A DNA stretch of 17,761 bases, from positions 1 through 17,761 of the forward strand of contig DATLTB010000118.1 of the NCBI GenBank assembly GCA_035533815.1, read 5' to 3'. Both the position numbers and the translations under genes were made by a program. Below, piece by piece: positions 1-7,200 of this stretch. Under the pieces are notes generated by a model. It was not told the DNA's origin. It did not search any database and worked only from the letters and a program-made list of their open reading frames with translations. How positions within the stretch are numbered: position 1 is the stretch's first letter; the number at the start of each line of letters is the position of its first letter. This stretch comes from JANWKA01 sp035533815 (GTDB lineage: Bacteria; Bacteroidota; Bacteroidia; Chitinophagales; Chitinophagaceae).

Positions 1-32
1 TCCCTTGTTCAATGTGATGGACGATTTTTCGT

Positions 33-49
33 TTCAGTGGTTCACTGAA
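33..49. repeat. Short perfect inverted repeat at the WD40 stop codon
   Basis: TTCAGTG and CACTGAA form a perfect 7-bp stem around a 3-base loop, and the left arm covers the WD40 stop codon (TGA on the minus strand, 34-36). No T-run follows on the minus strand, so it is not a classical intrinsic terminator. It might protect or terminate the 3' end, or be chance. Confidence 0.35.
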
Positions 50-1188
50 TATCCTTCTTTGTCGAAGGGAGACTTTACTTTTTGTATGCATAGCTGACCG
101 TTTTTACTTAATTTTCGGTCAACGTATATCAGGCACGTACATAAACTATCCATTTCTCTGCTACTAAAACTATCAATTGCCCCCGACCTTAAAAAATCCA
201 CCAAAGTTTTCTGCTGGGCCAGACGATCCTTATTGGACCCTTGCTTATGTATAGCCCACAACTGGACTGAGCCATTTGAGCGAGCAGTAATTACGGTATC
301 ACCATCTGGGGAAAACCCAATAGATCCTACCCTGTAGTTAATTCCTTTCAATTCGTTTTGCATTGACCAGTTTTCCACATTTTTATCTTGATTATCCTGC
401 AACTCAGTTTTTATCCATATCCGTACATTTCCATTATTCCCTGCCACAATGGCCTGTTTGTTATCCGGAGAAAATCGAACCAGGTTCAATGGAGTATTAT
501 GACCCAAAGTAGCTTCTACATTATGATTGAATTTTAGATTATTAAATTTAAGTGCCCATACCTGAGCAGTTTTATCCAAAGATCCCGCAATCGCATCTTC
601 CCAGTTTTGGGAAACAGCCACTGAATTAATCTGACCCATATGGCCAAAACTAGTCTTTAGTACTCCATTCAAATTCCAAATCTGAAGGATCCTCTCCTGA
701 GAGCCGGTCAGAATAAAATCCCCGTCAGAGAAAAAAGCTGCACTAGTTATGCCCGTACCATTAAGTTTAAGAAAACTGGTATCTGACTTCCATATCTGGA
801 TAGTCCCATTTTGCAATACGGTAAGGTACTGTTGCCCCTTGGGTGAAAATACCACACTAGTAATTGTATCTTTTTGAACTGGAAAAGTGAACATGTCTCC
901 TTTTATGGTCCATAATCTAAGGACATGATCAGCGGAACCGGTTAATATCCTTTGACCATCAGTTGAAAAAACCGCACATCTGATCCCCCCATTTAACTTG
1001 TCCCAAAGTTGTATTGGTATTAACCTCATACCAGTTCTTTGCCATATCCGGATATTATGTTTACCTGATGTTGTCAATACCCACCTGCCGTCTGCAGATA
1101 CAAAGGTTTTGAAGGAATTATTTCCCTTTAATATCGAATTATAAAAAAAAATGTACTCTACGAGTAAATAATTATTCAGATCCAACAA
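34..1188 (-). CDS. WD40 repeat (seven-blade beta-propeller) protein, probably 5'-truncated
   Basis: Seven WD40 blades are visible, each with an F-S-x-D-G-like turn and a closing (I/L/V)-(R/Q)-(I/L/V)-W strand: RIW, RLW, QIW, QIW, QVW, RIW and QLW. That is enough for one complete propeller, a platform for protein-protein contacts. A helical C-terminal tail of about 70 residues follows. No catalytic domain is present. In Bacteroidota and Cyanobacteria such propellers are usually the C-terminal sensor half of larger caspase-like or STAND NTPase proteins, so this may be a fragment. The frame supports that: there is no ATG between the upstream in-frame stop (1204-1206) and blade 1, and the only early start choices are adjacent TTG codons at 1186-1188 and 1183-1185. 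The first 20 or so residues do not look like a designed N-terminus. It is divergent from the next ORF, 41 bases away. Fold assignment is firm; intactness and function are not. Confidence 0.75.
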   Translation of the reverse strand: MLDLNNYLLVEYIFFYNSILKGNNSFKTFVSADGRWVLTTSGKHNIRIWQRTGMRLIPIQLWDKLNGGIRCAVFSTDGQRILTGSADHVLRLWTIKGDMFTFPVQKDTITSVVFSPKGQQYLTVLQNGTIQIWKSDTSFLKLNGTGITSAAFFSDGDFILTGSQERILQIWNLNGVLKTSFGHMGQINSVAVSQNWEDAIAGSLDKTAQVWALKFNNLKFNHNVEATLGHNTPLNLVRFSPDNKQAIVAGNNGNVRIWIKTELQDNQDKNVENWSMQNELKGINYRVGSIGFSPDGDTVITARSNGSVQLWAIHKQGSNKDRLAQQKTLVDFLRSGAIDSFSSREMDSLCTCLIYVDRKLSKNGQLCIQKVKSPFDKEGYSVNH

Positions 1189-1229
1189 TAAATAATAATT
1201 TATTCAAGAAAATTGAAGTAAATACTTTT

Positions 1230-1688
1230 ATGACCACTTTCCCCGTAAATATTGCACGATCAGATAAGTATTACAAAGACCAGTCATGGCTTGGAATTCA
1301 GGAAAGTACGGCTGCTCAATACAAGCCACATGCCTTTAACAGTTTGCTGATATTGAAGACCATTTATTATACTGGACTATACTATGAATATCAAAAGAAA
1401 AATTATATATCTGCAATATCTTGGTATACTAAAGCACCAATAAGTGATAATCCAAATGTAAGTGGAAATATTCTAGATTTTCTGCAGGAAGGATGGTTTA
1501 AGGCCGGTATGTGGTATGATGAAGGTAAAAAGGGTCCCAGGGATTTGACACAAGCTTTGGTTTGTTACCAAAATGTGAACTATCCGCCATATCCAAAACG
1601 GCCAATAGATTTTAATTTCTACGATGAACAAAAAATAAGATTAGGAATGGATCAAGATACCGTGAATGAATCACTAGAACACAATTGA
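1230..1688 (+). CDS. Small Sel1/TPR-like repeat protein
   Basis: This 152-residue protein has two helical-hairpin repeats: a TPR-like one at about 45-70 (Y-x-x-G-L-Y-Y-E ... A-I-S-W-Y-T-K-A) and a clearer Sel1-like one at about 88-116 (G-M-W-Y-D-E-G-K-K-G-P-R-D-L-T-Q-A-L-x-x-Y). Sel1 repeats are protein-binding solenoids, normally in longer arrays. Two repeats in so short a protein suggest either a small adaptor or a piece of a larger protein. No signal peptide or membrane segment is seen. The ATG at 1230 has no clear Shine-Dalgarno, as for neighbouring genes. It diverges from the WD40 ORF across a very AT-rich gap. Its function is unknown. Confidence 0.55.
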   Translation: MTTFPVNIARSDKYYKDQSWLGIQESTAAQYKPHAFNSLLILKTIYYTGLYYEYQKKNYISAISWYTKAPISDNPNVSGNILDFLQEGWFKAGMWYDEGKKGPRDLTQALVCYQNVNYPPYPKRPIDFNFYDEQKIRLGMDQDTVNESLEHN

Positions 1689-1772
1689 GTCCTATAAGCT
1701 TAGGAATAAAAATCTTCGATAAATACCATAAGCCCCGTCTTCGAATAATTCAATCTAAATGAATATTTCAAT

Positions 1773-2021
1773 TTATTCCCTGGGGATAGTATTTTGATCA
1801 ATAATATCATAGGTTTCTTCAAAGATATCTTTTCGGCAAGGGTACATTTCCCCTTTAACTCCTACTATCAGAAAATCTCCCTGCTTTCCTTCAAATATCC
1901 CTTCCAGGGTTTCCACCTGAAAAGGTTCCGAAATTTGAATACACCTGATTGGTATCTCCTTTTTAATGGCGAAAAAGAAAGGCAGCTCGGGAACATGATT
2001 GGATTTGAAATTTATCATCAT
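1773..2021 (-). CDS. Small conserved phage-type hypothetical protein
   Basis: This 82-residue protein has a block at residues 48-71 with G-D-F-x-I-x-G-V-K-G-E-x-Y-P-C and D-I-F-x-x-T-Y. As I recall, this resembles small proteins of unknown function found in phage genomes and prophages (typical wording P-G-D-x-I-x-G-V-x-G-E-x-Y-P-C-x-x-D-I-F). The preceding segment (E-P-F-x-V-x-T-L-E-G) is also typical, so I prefer this strand over the overlapping plus-strand frame. Two adjacent ATGs (2019-2021, 2016-2018) could serve as start. It may be a prophage or mobile-element relic. No other phage structural gene is visible here. Function is unknown. Confidence 0.6.
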   Translation of the reverse strand: MMINFKSNHVPELPFFFAIKKEIPIRCIQISEPFQVETLEGIFEGKQGDFLIVGVKGEMYPCRKDIFEETYDIIDQNTIPRE

Positions 2022-2232
2022 TTTATTTTTTATGAATTAGAGATCGCATTTATCATGCCAGTTGATAAAACTCAATTCAACAATATTTGCATATTTTAAT
2101 AAATTCATTTAAGGCAATTTCCGTTTTAAGTTTATAGCGAAAAAGTGAACTGGTTTACGTGAATTATTGACAATAAATTAAAAGTATTAATATCTGTACG
2201 ACAGTAAGTTACGCAAAGCAAATATAAATTAT

Positions 2233-2255
2233 CATGCTAAAGGAAAATTAGCATG
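2233..2255 (-). terminator. Possible terminator hairpin downstream of the DUF4231 gene
   Basis: CATGCTAA and TTAGCATG form a perfect 8-bp stem around a 7-base A-rich loop in the 285-base gap between two minus-strand genes, about 50 bases past the DUF4231 stop. On the minus strand it is followed by an AT-rich run (ATAATTTATATTT), which fits a weak intrinsic terminator. The stem is AT-rich, so it could also be a protein-binding palindrome. Confidence 0.35.
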
Positions 2256-2306
2256 CAGGTTAAGAACTCCTGGATTTCTCAGAATATCGCTGACTTTCAA
2301 TGTCTT

Positions 2307-2744
2307 TCAGGTATCCTTGTTAATATACTTATTCCAGCTGTTTTGTTCATTACTGAGTATGTTTTCAATCCGGTTAACAAAAAACCCAAAAGGTTGGTCC
2401 TGTTTATCAAAAGGACTGCTACTGGTTTGAAATAACATTTTTTCATGCATTAGAATTTCTGCTGAATTCCGATATTCAGTCCATTTATCCTGAAACTTCA
2501 ATATTCCGGAAATCCCGGAAATAATACTGATTAGGCTTCCCAATACCCCCAATGTAATATTCTTCGATGGGTTATTTAAAAAATCAAAACCCGCCATCAA
2601 CGGAATGGATGCAGAAAATAAGATTACCAGACTTTTGGACCACTGGGTCAGAATTTTATTGGTTTTGGCTTTTTTATTATACCAATTAATTTGGTCATCC
2701 AACCTGGTCTTTAAATATTCTTCTTCTGTCATGGCTTTACCCAT
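2307..2744 (-). CDS. DUF4231 / SLATT-type two-TM membrane protein
   Basis: This 145-residue protein has the layout of the DUF4231 family. An N-terminal amphipathic segment with R14, Q18-I19 and W21-Y22 is followed by two membrane helices (about 36-54 and 64-83), then a cytoplasmic helical part with W88-x-x-Y91-R92, E101 and a final E127...W137. DUF4231 belongs, to my knowledge, to the SLATT group of two-TM proteins described in nucleotide-signalling and SLOG-linked conflict systems, where they are proposed to form pores in the inner membrane. The start is ATG at 2744, with a second ATG four codons on. It is divergent from the patatin gene, with 342 bases between. A shared promoter region and a functional link are plausible but not shown. 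There is no adjacent CD-NTase or SLOG gene in the window, so a complete CBASS-type system is not visible. Confidence 0.75.
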   Translation of the reverse strand: MGKAMTEEEYLKTRLDDQINWYNKKAKTNKILTQWSKSLVILFSASIPLMAGFDFLNNPSKNITLGVLGSLISIISGISGILKFQDKWTEYRNSAEILMHEKMLFQTSSSPFDKQDQPFGFFVNRIENILSNEQNSWNKYINKDT

Positions 2745-3086
2745 TTAAATATAATTCAATGATGTAATTAACCCTTTCAAAATAAGAAAGTTCATGGTAT
2801 TTTGCAAATTTAATGAGGGAATAATCATACAGTGCATTGTTCCAATGAGAGAATCTTCGTCAGCCAGGACCTGTGGATACTATGTTCCATCTTGTCTATA
2901 TTTTCTTGATTCCCTGCTTTAAATTGATTTAAGGATTTTTAAAGATGAAATGCCTGCAAAGCAGATTTATAATAACGAATAATGTCCGGAATAATGGGCA
3001 TCTATAACCTTGCTTTAGATTTAATTAAATATTTCAATTATATTTAGTCATCGTATATATTTTTAATTCACTTTATAAATAACCTG
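2745..3086. promoter_or_regulatory. Divergent intergenic region between DUF4231 and patatin genes
   Basis: This AT-rich, non-coding 342 bases must hold the promoters of both flanking divergent genes. No confident -33/-7 Bacteroidota promoter pair, riboswitch or RNA gene was recognised. The part next to the patatin ATG (about 3005-3080) is extremely AT-rich. Confidence 0.4.
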
Positions 3087-4256
3087 ATGTCTCTTTCTGC
3101 ACGATTATCTGACAATACAACGCCAAAGAGAATCCTTTCCCTGGATGGAGGGGGTATACGGGGTGCCATTACAATAGGATACCTTGAAAAAGTGGAAGAG
3201 CTTCTTAAAGCTAGATTTAGTCATATTAATGATTTCCGCTTATGCGATTATTTTGACCTGATAGGAGGCACCAGTACTGGATCAATAATCGCTGGTTGCC
3301 TGGCATTAGGGATGACCATGTCCCAGGTTAAAGAGAAATATCTTACTCTGGGTAACCTGATATTCCATGAAAAAAACAAATTATGGGATCTTTGGCAGAT
3401 CAAAAAAGCCCTGCAAGCCAGATACAACGATGCTAACTTTAACAGTATGCTTGAAAGCACCTTCAGGGATGACCAAAATCAAGATATCCTGCTGGGAAGC
3501 CCATTGATCAGATCTGGATTATGTATAATAGCCAAAAGAGCAGACACCAATAGCACCTGGACTTTGAACAATCACCCAGAAGATCCTTTTTATCAGTCTT
3601 TGGAAGGGCAGAACGCTTTGATTCCTTTAAAACAGGCAATCAGGGCGAGTAGCGCGGCTCCCACCTATTTCATACCCGAGGTCATCGAAGTGGGTACCAA
3701 TCAAACGGCAGCTTTTGTGGATGGAGGAGTGAGTTCTGTAAATAATCCGTCCTTTGCCTTGCTGATGGTGGCTACTATGAAGGGTTACGCTTTCCGATGG
3801 AATACAGGAGAATTTAATCTTTTTATGCTTTCTATTGGGACAGGTTCGAACGCTTTCAAAACCACTGTACATTCAGTGGAGGAAAACTGGATGCTAAGTT
3901 GGGCGATGCAAGTTCCTGAAATGCTGATGGCGGATGCTTCCATCCTTAACCAGATTATAATGCAATGGATATCCCGGGGTAAAACTAAGAAACACATTAA
4001 CCTGCAGATAGGAAATATGGAACAGGACATGCTAACAAAGGAGCCCCTGTTGACATATAACAGGTACAATACCGACATGTCAGAAGATTATCTGAAAAGT
4101 CTTGGATTCCATTTAGGTAATGGTTACAAATCTATTGCTGATCTCATGGAGATGAGCAATGGTAATAATGCGAATCTCTTATATCAGATTGGCAGAGCCG
4201 CAGCTGAAGCCGAAGTTACTGAAGAACACTTCCCGCCCCAATTTGATTTGAAATGA
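3087..4256 (+). CDS. Patatin-like phospholipase
   Basis: This 389-residue cytosolic patatin-family lipid acyl hydrolase would cleave acyl chains from phospholipids with a Ser-Asp dyad. All hallmarks are present. The glycine-rich oxyanion loop D-G-G-G-I-R-G is at 20-26. The nucleophile elbow G-T-S-T-G at 61-65 gives Ser63. D-G-G at 212-214 gives Asp212. There is no signal peptide, transmembrane segment, outer-membrane barrel or additional domain, so it resembles the compact cytosolic patatins (CapV-like effectors and relatives) rather than secreted PlpD types. It sits divergent from a SLATT-type membrane protein and ends 28 bases before the convergent cyclase gene. A defence effector, a membrane remodelling enzyme or a housekeeping lipase are all possible. 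The enzyme family is certain; the role is not. Confidence 0.92.
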   Translation: MSLSARLSDNTTPKRILSLDGGGIRGAITIGYLEKVEELLKARFSHINDFRLCDYFDLIGGTSTGSIIAGCLALGMTMSQVKEKYLTLGNLIFHEKNKLWDLWQIKKALQARYNDANFNSMLESTFRDDQNQDILLGSPLIRSGLCIIAKRADTNSTWTLNNHPEDPFYQSLEGQNALIPLKQAIRASSAAPTYFIPEVIEVGTNQTAAFVDGGVSSVNNPSFALLMVATMKGYAFRWNTGEFNLFMLSIGTGSNAFKTTVHSVEENWMLSWAMQVPEMLMADASILNQIIMQWISRGKTKKHINLQIGNMEQDMLTKEPLLTYNRYNTDMSEDYLKSLGFHLGNGYKSIADLMEMSNGNNANLLYQIGRAAAEAEVTEEHFPPQFDLK

Positions 4257-4284
4257 CACTCCTGCATATTGAATCAATAAGCGT

Positions 4285-7200
4285 TCACGCAGGTCCTTCT
4301 ACAAAATACATCTCAATCATTCCTTTATTTTTTGCAGGTTGTTTCCCCCGGAAGGTACAGACAAATTTTTCTTTAATCAGGCTATAGGTTTCTCCGGAAA
4401 TATTGATCTTGTTGGATAAACTACTTTGTTCAATACGGGCTGCGGTGTTAACCGTATCTCCCCAAATATCATATGCGAATTTTTTGTCCCCAACTACCCC
4501 GGCTACCAGGGGTCCAGTGTGTATTCCGATCCGGATATCAAAATACCCTGATCCATCTTCCCCTTCCCCTTCCTGTTGTTTCAGCGATTGTATAAAGTGG
4601 AGAATTTCAAGGGCAGCCCGGACTACATTGACAGGGTCATGATCTTCCGGATTAGGCAGCCCGCTAACGCACAAATAGGCATCTCCGATGGTTTTTATCT
4701 TTTCCAACCCAAACCGGGAAATAATTTCATCAAATTTCCTGAAACAAAGATCAACCCTTGAAACCAATTCCTCAGGAGTCAGTTTTTCGCTGTGTAGGGT
4801 GAAGTCCAGGAAATCCGTGAACATTACAGTAGCCTGGGCATAGCTCCTGGGGGTGGTTCTACCGGTTTGTTTGAGTTCAGTAGCAATCCGTTCAGGTAAA
4901 ATATTCAGTAAAAGATCATCTGATTTTTTCTTTTCCTGCTGAAGTTCCACGGTTCTCAGATGCACTTTATTTTCCAAATCGTTATAGAACATGGCATTTT
5001 CAATGGAAATTGCAATCTGACCAGTAAGAAGCCTCAGCAGGGCCAAACGTTCTCCCGTAAAAGTCCCTGAAGTGATATCATTATCCAGATATATGATTCC
5101 CTGCAATTTTCCCTGGTTTAACAGAGGCACACAAAGAATGGATTTACCGCCATGGGACCGGATATATTCATCATTGGCAAACAATTGGCTCTGGTTGGCG
5201 TCATTGAGGTTAACCACCTCGCGGGTTAAATACACATAGTTGACGATTGATTCTGCAAGCAGCCCGGAATGGTTCACAGGCACTGAATGAAGCGTTTTAA
5301 CCTCCTCCTGGTCAATGGATATCTCTGCCTCGATATACCGAACTCCTTCCCTCTCAGTAATGAAAAACCCCCGTTGTGCCCCGGCGCTTTCCAGCAAAAC
5401 CTCCATCAGCTTTTTGAGCAGACGAGATAAGACTATTTCACCTGTTAGTGCAGAGGATGCCTTCATTACAGTGGCCAGGTCCAGATCGCCGGTATCTTTT
5501 TTGTGCGGATCTTTAAGGATATCTTCCTGAAGATCATATTTAGAGGAATTGTGTATTAAGGGATAACGAGATATCATTTGCTTCAGCTTCGCTTCCGCAC
5601 CCCAGCGCTGATATGCTTTATAGGCATTCTGCAGATAGAACCGGGCAACCAGTTCCTGTCCGCTCCGGAGAAAAAACTGGCCAGCCCGCTCCCAGCTGAT
5701 GGCTGCATCATTCTCCATATGGTTTTCTGTGGCTGCCTTCAGCGCCTGGTCATACTTGATCTTCGCTTCCTGAATGTTCCCCCTGATCTGACTGTATTCA
5801 GCTTCCATCAGACAGAATTTATGTCCGAATACCTGGGGGCAAAGTTTCGCGTATTTTTTATACAGCTCCAGGCACTTATTCAGGATTTTCAGGTCTGCGG
5901 ACTTTAAAGAATCCCGTTTACCGTCATATTTTCCTGAAATGGCTAAAAACTGGTAAAAATAAAACTGCGGATACAATGCTGTTCCCCGGACACTTTCCTG
6001 GAACCGGCCTGCAATCTGGGCGTACCGATTGGCTGCATCTGGTAAATTGAACACGATGGCCAGCATGAGTTTTTGGAGATACAGGTTCTGGAAGTAAATT
6101 TCATTGTACCTGTTGCTGGATACTTCCTCCAGTTTCATTTCTGACTCGTCTACAAGCTGGGATTTCATCAGGTCAGGTTCGGTGGATTCATCAATCAGAT
6201 TGAAAATCGATTGCCTGAATATGCGCATCCGCTTTAAGGTAAGATCCTGTCCAAACTTCTCGATTTGCTGGTCCAGTAATTCACTCCTCTTACTTAAGCT
6301 TTGTAAGGGACTTCCCATCAGAAAAAAATGGTACACAATATTATGAGCCAGGTAGCAACCATATTCAATATCCCCGGATTCCAGCGCATCCTTGAAGGCT
6401 TTTTCTAAACCTTCCATCATTTCAAAAGGTTTGCGCCAATGGAGAAGAAAACCGTAATAAGTTACCAGAATGGGTGCATTGAGTTCATCTGCCTTTAATT
6501 TTTTGGCCAGGTTAAGGGCAATCTGTCCAAAATTGATGCCTTTGTCGGTCTCCCCGAAATAGGTGCTCAGGATATACCCATATGCCACAAAACTGAAGGG
6601 CGACTTGCGGGAAAGCCCGTTTTTGACAGTAAGGCTGATCATTTTAAAAACCAGCAGGGGCACCAGTTCAGGCATGGCAAAGAAAGAAGCTGAGCTGATA
6701 TCGGAAAATATCCGCATCGCAGCACTCATTTCAAGATCCGTCATTTCCGGCAGCCCCATAAAATAATCCATATTCTTTCCCCGGAGCAACCATTTGGTCC
6801 GAATTAAATCAATGAGTACAGTTAACTTACCGGGATTCAGCTGGAGATTTAAGCCGATCTTCTTTAATATAAATACACCAAGTTTAACCGCATCCAGGGG
6901 TTTGTTCTGGGCAATAAGTTTCTTAATGGTGATCTCATACCCTTTAACCGAATCCACCAGGCTTCTGCTGTTCTGTTGAAGTTTTTCAACCAACTCTTCA
7001 ACCTGAGCATATTCCGCTGAAAGGTAGGCTGCTTCAGCCGCTTCCCCAGTCAGTTGCAGGGCGAAGTCATATTGCTGTTCCCAACCCCTGTTACCAAGCA
7101 TAACGAGGCCCTTGGTAAAATATTGGAGTGCCTGGGAATAGGCTGCTGAAGCAATCGCTTTTCGCCCAGCTATCTCATTTAGGCGCGCCAGATAGAATTG

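Noticed and set aside
1794..2099. Plus-strand 101-codon frame opposite the small phage-type gene
   Set aside because: The minus-strand product has a recognisable conserved block (G-V-K-G-E-x-Y-P-C), while the plus-strand product has no family features.
2253..2435. Plus-strand 60-codon frame opposite the DUF4231 C-terminus
   Set aside because: It overlaps a well-supported DUF4231 gene and its product resembles nothing known.
4257..4284. Possible terminator between patatin and cyclase genes (CCTGC ... GCAGG)
   Set aside because: The stem is just 5 bp with a loop above 20 bases and no T-run on either side.
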